Shown piece after piece: positions 52,529-59,124 of a stretch of 64,000 bases of DNA. Where the stretch lies: positions 1 through 64,000 of the forward strand of contig CAZRGZ010000003.1 in the NCBI GenBank assembly GCA_964599775.1, read 5' to 3'. Position 1 is the first letter of the stretch, and the number at the start of each line of letters is the position of its first letter. This DNA is from CAZRGZ01 sp964599775. GTDB taxonomy: Bacteria; Patescibacteriota; Saccharimonadia; Saccharimonadales; Saccharimonadaceae. Both the position numbers and the translations under genes were made by a program. The notes beneath the pieces are model-generated. The model did no database searches. It saw nothing but the letters and a program-made list of their open reading frames with translations, and was not told the origin of the DNA.

Positions 52529-52765
52529 ATGCGGATCACTGGGGTACTGACCAGCCACTTCGTCCCTGGCCAAGGGCCGAATGTCGACATGATCACTGTC
52601 GAAGGCACCAACCTGGTGATGCCAAACCCGTCCGGCAAGTTCAATGTCTGGCCGTTCGGGCACATCGGCCGGCAGGTCGAGATCACGACCCACCGCTTCA
52701 AGCGAGTCCGGGTCGAGGGCGTGTGGGTGCGGGTCGTCCGTACCTTCCGCTTCCTCGACGAGTGA
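52529..52765 (+). CDS. GC-rich 78-aa protein of unknown function
   Basis: ATG at 52529, seven bases after AGGAG (52517-52521), stop TGA. The sequence alternates hydrophobic and basic residues (RITGVLTSHFVPGQG, QVEITTHRFKRVRVEGVWVRVVRTFRF), suggesting a small beta-rich fold, with an acidic end. Not recognised. Its codons are strongly GC-rich in an AT-rich surrounding. It has its own promoter and a G8/C8 hairpin after the stop (about 52774-52804), followed by an assembly gap. A hammerhead ribozyme lies on the same strand ~107 nt downstream. Confidence 0.75.
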   Translation: MRITGVLTSHFVPGQGPNVDMITVEGTNLVMPNPSGKFNVWPFGHIGRQVEITTHRFKRVRVEGVWVRVVRTFRFLDE

Positions 52766-52825
52766 CCAAGAGGTCGGGGGGGGCCGCAGTCGCGCCCCCC
52801 CCCCCGCCAATAACAGAACCAACAG

Positions 52826-52835
52826 NNNNNNNNNN
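52826..52835. other. Assembly gap (10 N)
   Basis: Ten undetermined bases follow a very G/C-rich hairpin. The real gap length is unknown, and the sequence on both sides (poly-C runs) may be unreliable. Confidence 0.95.
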
Positions 52836-52871
52836 CGCCCTCCCACCCAACCGCCGCAATTTCTCCTAATC

Positions 52872-52929
52872 ACTGTTTACATAACTTACTAGTTATGCTG
52901 ATGAGTTCTATATGAGAACGAAAAACAGT
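52872..52929 (+). ncRNA. Type III hammerhead ribozyme
   Basis: All conserved parts are present in order. Stem III: ACTGTTT (52872-52878) with AAACAGT (52923-52929). Cleavage triplet TTA (52877-52879). Stem I: CATAAC (52880-52885)/GTTATG (52892-52897), loop TTACTA. Core CTGATGA (52898-52904). Stem II: GTTCT (52905-52909)/AGAAC (52915-52919), loop ATATG. Core GAA (52920-52922) closing on A15.1-U16.1. Every stem is fully paired. The predicted self-cleavage is after A52879. It lies between the GC-rich 78-aa gene and a 40-bp palindrome, on the plus strand. Confidence 0.9.
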
Positions 52930-52980
52930 ACTGACCTACAAAATTGACCCAAAACTAATACCTTTCTGCTGTGAAGAGTG

Positions 52981-53041
52981 CAAGCTTTACTTACATAGAC
53001 TGCCACTGGCAGCCTACGATCCCGAGGGATTCGAGTCTATC
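52981..53041. repeat. Two-hairpin repeat, copy B
   Basis: Close relative of 27477-27535: shares CAAGCTTT, ACTGCCACTGGCAG (inverted repeat centred on CCACTGG), a GATCCC/GGGATT mini-hairpin and the GAGTCTATC end. Confidence 0.6.
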
Positions 53042-53129
53042 AATTCAATTGAAAAAAGCTAGACCAAAAGATAGAGGACTCCTATTGTTAATGCTCGCTA
53101 GCATTCGCTGTGCTCATTTACCGCTCGGC

Positions 53130-53188
53130 CAAGCAAGGATTGCATAAACATCCACTGGATGTTTATGACCCTTCGGGTTCGAGTTCTC
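53130..53188. repeat. Two-hairpin repeat, copy C
   Basis: More diverged third copy: CAAGC start, inverted repeat AAACATCCACTGGATGTTT with the same CCACTGG centre, then GACCCTTCGGGTTCGAGT. The arms have changed on both sides, keeping pairing, which implies structure matters. Confidence 0.5.
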
Positions 53189-53199
53189 TTTCACTCGAC

Positions 53200-53239
53200 A
53201 AGATAAAAAGTGTAGGCCATGGCCTACACTTTTTATCTT
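53200..53239. terminator. 40-bp perfect palindrome, bidirectional terminator
   Basis: Arms 53200-53218 and 53221-53239 are perfectly complementary (19 bp), with A- and T-rich ends. It sits directly after tRNA-Leu(TAA) on the minus strand and would also end plus-strand transcripts coming from the hammerhead region. Confidence 0.85.
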
Positions 53240-53326
53240 GGTGGGCGAAGAGGGACTCGAACCCTCAAGGCTTATTCAGCCAACGGATTTTAAGTCCGTC
53301 GCGTATACCAATTCCGCCATTCGCCC
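53239..53326 (-). tRNA. tRNA-Leu(TAA)
   Basis: Class II tRNA of 88 nt with encoded CCA. Acceptor GGGCGAA/TTCGCCC, anticodon stem ACGGA/TCCGT with loop CTTAAAA (anticodon TAA), long variable arm (GGCTGAATAAGCC), T-loop TTCGAGT, discriminator A. Confidence 0.95.
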
Positions 53327-53344
53327 TAAAATGTTTTATGGGGT

Positions 53345-53425
53345 CCCCGCAAAATTGTATTTTGTGGGGTAAAGGAGGAACCATGGAGGGTTTTAAGACC
53401 AAACAAAGTTCCGTCTTGTTTGGTC
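53345..53425. repeat. Two hairpins between tRNA-Cys and tRNA-Leu
   Basis: One stem pairs CCCCGCAAAAT with ATTTTGTGGGG (about 53346-53370). A second pairs GACCAAACAA (53397-53406) with TTGTTTGGTC (53416-53425). Neither has a clear U-tail, so they may be spacer-processing structures in a Cys-Leu tRNA transcript. Confidence 0.45.
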
Positions 53426-53449
53426 AAAAACCCGAAATGGATTCCGACG

Positions 53450-53523
53450 TGGAGGCACCGACGGGAATCGAACCCGTGTACACGGTTTTGCAGACCGTTG
53501 CGTCACCACTCCGCCACAGTGCC
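53450..53523 (-). tRNA. tRNA-Cys(GCA)
   Basis: 74 nt with encoded CCA. Acceptor GGCACTG..CGGTGCC, anticodon stem ACGGT/ACCGT with loop CTGCAAA (anticodon GCA), T-loop TTCGATT, and discriminator U73, the known identity element for cysteine. A TATAAT lies ~10 nt upstream on the minus strand. Confidence 0.95.
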
Positions 53524-53621
53524 ATCGTGCATTATTATACCTTTTTTCGGGATTTTTCGCTATAGCTCTTCAAAAATAACCTTTATGGGCCTAATATACT
53601 AGTATTTTAGTGATTAGCACT

Positions 53622-53789
53622 TCAAGAAAGTATTATCGCACCAACGACACCCACCAGAATGAGACTTACTCCACCCAATAGTTTTACGACGGGAATAGCG
53701 CGGCGGCGCACAGTGCTGCGGTTGGCGAGCACTGTGCGCTGGTTCTGCTTTACTGTTCGTTTACTGCTTTTTGCTTGAACCGCTCGCAT
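53622..53789 (-). CDS. 55-aa basic single-pass membrane protein
   Basis: ATG at 53789, just after AGGTGA, overlapping the last 29 nt of nrdB in another frame. The product begins MRAVQAKSSKRTVKQNQRTV, continues with RRRA and ends in one membrane helix (IPVVKLLGGVSLILVGVVGAIILS). A Lys/Arg-rich N-terminus before a single helix predicts a cytoplasmic N-terminus. No family recognised. It is probably co-translated with nrdB. Confidence 0.6.
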   Translation of the reverse strand: MRAVQAKSSKRTVKQNQRTVLANRSTVRRRAIPVVKLLGGVSLILVGVVGAIILS

Positions 53790-54756
53790 TCACCTCATAG
53801 CTCGTGTTAGTGCTTTCAAAAAAGTTCACCAGCTGGAGCGTGTCGTTAGCTGTTGCCATCCATTTCGCAGGGTTCGTTACCTTGTAGTGCGGGCCAAAAC
53901 CGAGCTCTTCCAGACGACGATCGGCCAAGTACTTCACATACTGGTTAATGTAGTCCGCGTTCAGACCCAAAATACCGTTTGGCAATAGATCTTTGTTGTA
54001 TTGTTCTTCCATTTCTACGCCATCAAGGATCATTTGCTTGATTTCTTCGGCAAATTCCTGCGTTTGTAGGTCTTCGTTTTCCTCAAGTACGGTTAAAATA
54101 AGGTTAATACCAAACTTCAAGTGTAGACTTTCGTCGCGCACCACCCAGTCAATCAGCGAGGCAAAGTTGCGTAGCAAATTGCGCTGGCGAAAACTCAGCG
54201 CCACCATGAAGCCGCTATAGAACCAAATGCCTTCCAAAATGATGTTGTAGGCGATAAGATTGCGGATGAAATCTTTCTTGCCCTCGGTGGTAGAAATATC
54301 TAGCGTTTCTTCGGTCATGCGCTTGATAAATTTCGTCTCGAATTCTTCCTTGCGAGCCATCGAGGGCGTCTCGACGTGCGCCGCATACGATGCTTCGCGG
54401 TCAATTGGGAAGGTTTCGAGCACGTATTCAAAGCTCATGCAGTGGTTGGCTTCTTCCCACATCTGTTTTGCGAGGTATAGGTGACATTCAGCGGCGTTAA
54501 CGTATGGGTATACACCAAACGCCAAAGCTTTGTTTACCAATAGCTCATTTGGGTTAAAGTAGCTCATGAGGAAGGTAATGGCGTGTCGTTCTTCATCGCT
54601 CATTTTCTTCCAGTCGGCTAAGTCTTGTTGTAGTTGGATTTCGTTGGGGAACCAGGTGTTGGCGACTGCTTGATCGTAGAGCTCCATTGCCCAAGGGTAG
54701 TGGACTGGTTTGAGTAGTAGGCCGTCCTGAATTCCTGTTCCTAAGATTCCTGCCAT
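53761..54756 (-). CDS. nrdB: Ribonucleotide reductase beta subunit, class Ic type
   Basis: 331 residues of the ferritin-like R2 fold. Metal ligands are recognisable: Glu in NPNELLVNKA, Glu and His in MWEEANHCMSF, Glu in IILEGIWFYSG, and Glu/His in VVRDESLHLKFG. Four residues after the first His, where class Ia/Ib proteins have the radical Tyr, there is Phe (EANHCMSF). With Glu as the first ligand this is the Chlamydia-type class Ic pattern, which uses a Mn/Fe cofactor. It works with NrdA to make dNTPs. Confidence 0.95.
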   Translation of the reverse strand: MAGILGTGIQDGLLLKPVHYPWAMELYDQAVANTWFPNEIQLQQDLADWKKMSDEERHAITFLMSYFNPNELLVNKALAFGVYPYVNAAECHLYLAKQMWEEANHCMSFEYVLETFPIDREASYAAHVETPSMARKEEFETKFIKRMTEETLDISTTEGKKDFIRNLIAYNIILEGIWFYSGFMVALSFRQRNLLRNFASLIDWVVRDESLHLKFGINLILTVLEENEDLQTQEFAEEIKQMILDGVEMEEQYNKDLLPNGILGLNADYINQYVKYLADRRLEELGFGPHYKVTNPAKWMATANDTLQLVNFFESTNTSYEVNASGSSKKQ

Positions 54757-54783
54757 TTTGTTTTTCTCCTTATCTTCTCTATC

Positions 54784-54942
54784 TTATTCACTTTCCGTTC
54801 TCTGTTCGCCGAAGAGACTGTTACACGCCAGGAATTTCTTGGGCCTTAGTGCCATGAAATCCTTGGGTTGCACATGCATTTTTAGTCTCTTCTTACGAAC
54901 AAAAGAACGAAGGCTCTTCAGCGTACCGCTACTGGCACGCAT
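54784..54942 (-). CDS. Possible 52-aa basic protein between nrd genes
   Basis: A frame starting at an ATG that overlaps the end of the 58-aa gene and ending 27 nt before the nrdB start. The product is basic (RSFVRKKRLKMHVQPKDF, ALRPKKF). The Shine-Dalgarno is weak and no family is recognised. It may be a real coupled gene or spacer. Confidence 0.3.
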   Translation of the reverse strand: MRASSGTLKSLRSFVRKKRLKMHVQPKDFMALRPKKFLACNSLFGEQRTESE

Positions 54943-55105
54943 CCCCACACATAAGGTCAAGTGCGGGGTCATCGGCGATGTTTACGTTGCTATTACCTGT
55001 GGTCGAAGCATCTTCAGCAGCTTGTTGTTTTTGGGCAATTGCTGCGTCAATTGCTGCTAGTTTTTCTTCAAGTGTCATTTCGTCGTTAATGATTGGTTGC
55101 GCCAT
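54929..55105 (-). CDS. 58-aa protein with NrdA-tail-like C-terminus
   Basis: ATG at 55105 after GGGAGGG, 15 nt past the nrdA stop. An acidic helical region (TLEEKLAAIDAAIAQKQQAAED) and a flexible linker (ASTTGNSN) lead to DDPALDLMCGDACQ at the C-terminus. Class I RNR alpha subunits usually end in a flexible arm with a Cys pair and a final CQ (e.g. -CxxCQ), which re-reduces the active site. NrdA here lacks it. The inference is that this small protein supplies that arm in trans. Confidence 0.75.
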   Translation of the reverse strand: MAQPIINDEMTLEEKLAAIDAAIAQKQQAAEDASTTGNSNVNIADDPALDLMCGDACQ

Positions 55106-55120
55106 AATCCCTCCCTTTGT

Positions 55121-57514
55121 TTATTTTGCAAACCCAAAGCCAAATCCGGCTTTTTTCTTGGTTTTGTTTAACGCTTCTGACTTGTTGACTTTCACAGTAC
55201 TCTGTTCGGCAGTGTGCCGTGGCTTGACGTGTAGGTAGTAAGTCGTTTTGAGTCCCTTCTTCCAGGCAGTTGAATAGATATCCATCATATCTTCGATATT
55301 ACGCGTTTCCAGGTACATATTGCGACTAATTGCTTGGTCAACCCACTTCTGCGCACGGGCCGCTACCTCTATAAAGGCGTATGGCGATAGCTGGAAGCTG
55401 GTTTTGTACACATCTTTAATATGTTGCGGAATTTCGTCGATATCTGTTAGGTCACCCTGCGTTCGTAAAACTTCATCTTTCACGTTTTCCCAAATGCCGA
55501 GCTTTTGCAAGTCACGTACTAAGTTCACGTTGACTTCCAGGAACTTCCCATTGAGCGTGGCGCGGCTAAAGATTTGCGAGAACTGTGGATCGAGCCCTGG
55601 CGTGGTGCCAGCAATGTGGGCGATGTTGGCCGTTGGCGCAATTGCCATCAAGGTGGCGTTGCGCATGCCTTTTTGCACTTTGGCGCGGAGCTTTTCCCAA
55701 TCCATACGTTTTTTACGGTTAATATCGACTTTTACCTTGCGGTCTTTACCAAGCTCGTCTACGGTGTCAATCGGCAAAATACCCTTGCTCCAGCCACTCC
55801 CTTCGAAAGTTGGGTAGCTACCATATTTTTTGGCCAGTTCGGCGCTTTCGTCGATTGCATAGTAGCTGATGAATTCGGTGAGTTGGTCGATTAGATCGTA
55901 TGCTTCCTCTGAATCATAACTATAGCTCAATTTTTCAATCACATCAGTAAAGCCCATCAATCCAAGGCCAAGCGCACGGTTTTGTGTATTGCTTCGCATA
56001 GCTTCTGGAATTGGTGTGGCGGTGATATCTACCAGATTATCGAGCTGGCGAATGGCTGCACGAGTACTGGATTCTAGTCGCTCCCAATCCCAGGTTTTGT
56101 CTTCTTTTAGGTGCGCTGCCAAGTTAATACTTACGAGGTTACATACTGCCGTGTTGTCTTTGTCTTGTGGCAATGTTATCTCGGTACAAAGATTGCTGAG
56201 GTGAATGGTGCTGGTGTTATTGTTCAGCGCCCGTACGTTGATGGTGTCCTTCCAGGTGAGCCATGGGTGCGAGGTGCCCTGTAGGGTCACCAAAATTTGC
56301 CAGTACTGTTCGCGCGCTGGAATCTTGGCAAAGTCACGCATTTTGCCAGCCTCAGCCATTTTGACGTATTCTTTGTAGCGTTTGCTAAATTCGTGGCCGT
56401 ACAGTTCAGGCAGATCTTCTACTTCAGCTGGGTCAAACATATACCAGTCTTCGTTGTTCTCGACGCGTTTCATAAATTCGTCGCTCAAGAATACTGCGGT
56501 GTTTGCTAAACGTGTTCGTAGATATGGGTCACCAGAGTTCTGCTTAAGGTCCAAAAATTGCGGAAAGTTTAGGTGCCAATTCTCCATGTAAAGCGCTGCC
56601 GCTCCTGCTTTCTTCCCTTTACGGCTGACCGCAAAAAGCGCAGTGTCAATCATCTTCATAAATGGAATGGGGCCGGTGCTTTCAGTGTTGGTCGTTTTTA
56701 CTGGGCTTCCGGCTGCGCGCAATTTGTTCAGGCTAATGCCAATACCGCCGGTACCTTTGGCAATCCACATAACATCGCGCACACCCTTGGCAATTGATTC
56801 CATGTCGTCTTGCACTTCTAGCAAGAAACAGTTCGAAAGCTGCGGGAACGAACCGCCAGCGTTAATACGCGTCGAACCGCCTGGTACGTAGTCGAGGTTA
56901 CTGAGGTGTTTATAAAAATCGAGCGCGCACTCAGTCGGGTCTTCGGCATTGTAGCTAAGTCCCATTGCAATACGCATATGCGTAAATTGCGGCACTTCCA
57001 TTGGTTCACCGCTGTTTTTACGGAGAGCGTAACGGTTTTTATTTGTGACGACACCTAGGTATTTCGACAAACCATCGCGTGAAGGATCGAGCGCTTTGGC
57101 AAGGCGTTTGATATCAAACACTTTCTCGTCAGCCATGCGTGGATCGAGCAAACCCTCTTTCACACCCTGCTTCAAGTAGCTCGGGAATCTTTTTTCATGG
57201 AGCTTTTTCAATTCGTCTTCAGTCTCGTAGTCGCCAAGGACGTTTTTGTATATGTTCTTTAGTAACAACCGTGCAGCAATTGTGTCATAGACTGGATCAT
57301 CTTTGACATTCCCCAGTGCTGATTGAATCAACGCTTCATCAAGCTGTTCGGTAGTGATACCATCAAATAGCGTTAAGCGCACCTCAGTCGCTATTTGCAC
57401 TACTTTAGTGATTTGGTCATCCAAACCACGTGTCGCCTTTTCGAGTGCAATGTTGATTTTTTCTGCACTAAAAGGCTCTAAACTACCGTCGCGTTTTTTT
57501 ACATTAATATTCAC
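55121..57514 (-). CDS. nrdA: Ribonucleotide reductase alpha subunit
   Basis: 797 residues. An N-terminal ATP-cone (KRDGSLEPFSAEKINIALEKATRG) is followed by the R1 barrel: SNCFLLEVQDDMESI, GGIGISLNKLRAAGSP, STIHLSNLCTEI with NTAVCNLVSINLAAH, and the late APTANIAHIAGTTPGLDPQFS. The C-terminus ends in KTKKKAGFGFGFAK and lacks the usual Cys-pair redox arm. Start GTG at 57514 after GGAGGGGAG. It reduces NDPs to dNDPs with NrdB. Confidence 0.95.
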   Translation of the reverse strand: MNINVKKRDGSLEPFSAEKINIALEKATRGLDDQITKVVQIATEVRLTLFDGITTEQLDEALIQSALGNVKDDPVYDTIAARLLLKNIYKNVLGDYETEDELKKLHEKRFPSYLKQGVKEGLLDPRMADEKVFDIKRLAKALDPSRDGLSKYLGVVTNKNRYALRKNSGEPMEVPQFTHMRIAMGLSYNAEDPTECALDFYKHLSNLDYVPGGSTRINAGGSFPQLSNCFLLEVQDDMESIAKGVRDVMWIAKGTGGIGISLNKLRAAGSPVKTTNTESTGPIPFMKMIDTALFAVSRKGKKAGAAALYMENWHLNFPQFLDLKQNSGDPYLRTRLANTAVFLSDEFMKRVENNEDWYMFDPAEVEDLPELYGHEFSKRYKEYVKMAEAGKMRDFAKIPAREQYWQILVTLQGTSHPWLTWKDTINVRALNNNTSTIHLSNLCTEITLPQDKDNTAVCNLVSINLAAHLKEDKTWDWERLESSTRAAIRQLDNLVDITATPIPEAMRSNTQNRALGLGLMGFTDVIEKLSYSYDSEEAYDLIDQLTEFISYYAIDESAELAKKYGSYPTFEGSGWSKGILPIDTVDELGKDRKVKVDINRKKRMDWEKLRAKVQKGMRNATLMAIAPTANIAHIAGTTPGLDPQFSQIFSRATLNGKFLEVNVNLVRDLQKLGIWENVKDEVLRTQGDLTDIDEIPQHIKDVYKTSFQLSPYAFIEVAARAQKWVDQAISRNMYLETRNIEDMMDIYSTAWKKGLKTTYYLHVKPRHTAEQSTVKVNKSEALNKTKKKAGFGFGFAK

Positions 57515-57819
57515 TGTAAGGCTCCCCTCCTTTAGGAATATGCAGTCGAACTCAGCAATAGCAAAAGCCTATTCGCCCCATATAAGTATTTTAAATTTTT
57601 ATATTTTTCACCCCTCCCAAGGTGAAGCGCCAGTAGTGCAACTCTCACACTTTTTACACTACATTTAGCGTTACTTATGATTATACCCTATCGATTACCT
57701 GGGCCGTCAATACATTTTTATAAAAAAGCGTTATAGAAAATGCTACATAAGCGCTATATATGGGGCCGCATTACAGCAATATTTATGAGAAACGCTACAT
57801 ATAGTTATGTAGAGTCGCC
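57515..57819. other. nrdA upstream region with short inverted repeats
   Basis: No gene seen in this ~300-bp stretch. It holds a TTCACC/GGTGAA hairpin (about 57606-57626) in the nrdA leader, repeated GCTACATA/GCGCTATATAT motifs, and the palindrome CTACATATAGTTATGTAG (about 57803-57820). The last looks like an operator for a dimeric repressor; a broken MarR gene is nearby. No convincing NrdR box pair was found. Confidence 0.4.
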
Positions 57820-58035
57820 TTATGGGAGATCAAATACGGCTTTATATGTTAATTGCGCCGAACGGCTTTTACTACTAACAAAAGTCGCGATATCCATAAA
57901 TGCAATCTCTTTTACATCCGGACCACAAGCATATTGCAAGTTCTCAAACTCAAGCTCGTACACTAACCACATCAACCACACATCACGCTCCTCTACGTAG
58001 AAAGCAAATGAACCCTTCGGCGTCGCCTTTGTAAA
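57820..58035 (-). pseudogene. Gene fragment of unknown family
   Basis: A minus-strand frame with protein-like composition from FTKATPKGSFAFYVEERDVWLMW to the end, including LVYELEFENLQYACGPDVKEIAFMDIATFVSS. Upstream of about 58035 the frame runs antisense through the MarR fragment, so the natural N-terminus is missing. A GAGGAG before an internal GTG could still start a ~50-aa product. Not recognised. Confidence 0.35.
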
Positions 58036-58041
58036 ATTTTT

Positions 58042-58290
58042 TTGGCCTGCGACGCTTCTTACATTACTACTATTATTGACCGGCTTCATGCGGAAAAATT
58101 AATTGAGCGCCACGAATCGTCTGACGATCGTCGTATTAAAATGATTAGCCTTACTAAAAAGGGTGAGCACGTGCGCCAGCTTGCGATTAATCACCTGCCA
58201 GACTTTCCGCCCTTCAAGCAACTTTCTCCCACAGAATACCAGGTACTGCACAAATTGCTTGCAAAAATGCTTGCCGCGACAAAAAAGTAG
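58042..58290 (+). pseudogene. MarR-family regulator, C-terminal fragment
   Basis: 82 codons matching the wing and dimerisation part of MarR proteins: DASYITTIIDRLHAEKLIERHESSDDRRIKMISLTKKGEHVRQLA, including the DRR.K wing. The first ~55 residues (dimer helix and start of the HTH) are absent and an in-frame stop lies upstream. It ends next to the nnrD stop on the opposite strand. Confidence 0.75.
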
Positions 58291-59124
58291 CTATGCTAAA
58301 GTCCGCAATACCTCTGGAATTGCGGCGATCACATCGTGCGCCATCACGCTAGGTTCGGTATATTGCACTGCCGCGCGCTCGCCTGCGAGGCCATGAACAT
58401 ACACGGCCATTTGTGCCGCTTCTGCCGGTGCCACACCTTGCGCGACAACGCCAGCAATCATACCCGCCAGCACATCACCCGTTCCAGCCGTCGCAAGGGC
58501 TGGTGTATTAGTTTGGTTTTCGTACATTGCACCAGATGATGCCACAAAGGTGGGGTTGCCTTTGAGTACTATAGTTGTGTGATATTTTTCTGCAAAATCC
58601 TCAGCATCGTCTATATTTGCCTCGTCTTTTGCAATTAAATCAGCAAATTCGCCGCTGTGCGGTGTGAAAATACAACCACTATTACGCTGAACAATCTCAC
58701 TTATATCTGCTGGTCGATCACTCAAAGCTCGCAGCGCACCGGCATCAATTACCATCGGTTGCGCGATATTTTTCATGCATTGGCGCAAGAACTCATGCCA
58801 TTTTTCAGCCATGCCTGAGCCAACCGTCACTGCGGAAACATGACGCCGTTCAATAAAATCAACAATGCGCTGGCAAGAGGCATCTGTCGCCTCGCTGATT
58901 GCGGCAAATGTCATCACCTCAGGTATCTCGCCAGCAATTCTTTCCACGACATCATGTGTCGAGGCAATGGTCACCAACCCGGCTCCAATGCGCATCGCGG
59001 CCTCGGCCCCTAGCATGGGCGCGCCCTCCATGCCGTCGCTCCCGCCAATTATCAGCACGTGGCCAAAGTCGTATTTATGGGCGCTAGAATCACGCTGTAA
59101 TAGTTTTTGCCATGCTTGTTCCAT
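58291..59124 (-). CDS. nnrD: ADP-dependent NAD(P)H-hydrate dehydratase
   Basis: 277 residues, ribokinase-like YjeF C-terminal family. Signatures: GHVLIIGGSDGMEGAPMLGAEAAMRIGAGLVTIA near the start, VIDAGALRAL, FTPHSGEFADLI, and NTPALATAGTGDVLAGMIAGVVAQG, with the catalytic Asp in GTGD. It repairs damaged (hydrated) NADH/NADPH. No epimerase domain is attached. GGAG lies 6 nt before the ATG, which is inside the end of the C39-like gene (35-nt overlap). Confidence 0.93.
   Translation of the reverse strand: MEQAWQKLLQRDSSAHKYDFGHVLIIGGSDGMEGAPMLGAEAAMRIGAGLVTIASTHDVVERIAGEIPEVMTFAAISEATDASCQRIVDFIERRHVSAVTVGSGMAEKWHEFLRQCMKNIAQPMVIDAGALRALSDRPADISEIVQRNSGCIFTPHSGEFADLIAKDEANIDDAEDFAEKYHTTIVLKGNPTFVASSGAMYENQTNTPALATAGTGDVLAGMIAGVVAQGVAPAEAAQMAVYVHGLAGERAAVQYTEPSVMAHDVIAAIPEVLRTLA

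Noticed and set aside
53130..53188. Repeat copy C (and A, B) as tRNA T-arms
   Set aside because: They contain GTTC(A/G)AGT but the flanking bases cannot form the 5-bp T-stem, and no acceptor or anticodon arm is present.
53397..53425. Rho-independent terminator between tRNA-Cys and tRNA-Leu
   Set aside because: The 10-bp hairpin is strong, but neither strand has a proper T-run right after it, so it was listed only as a spacer structure.
54784..55123. Simple frameshift joining nrdA to the 58-aa ORF
   Set aside because: The small ORF has its own well-spaced Shine-Dalgarno, a spacer after the nrdA stop, and an N-terminal helical region that is not part of an NrdA tail.
57515..57740. NrdR boxes upstream of nrdA
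   Set aside because: ACACT-like words occur (about 57640-57660) but not as the paired palindromic 16-bp boxes expected for NrdR.
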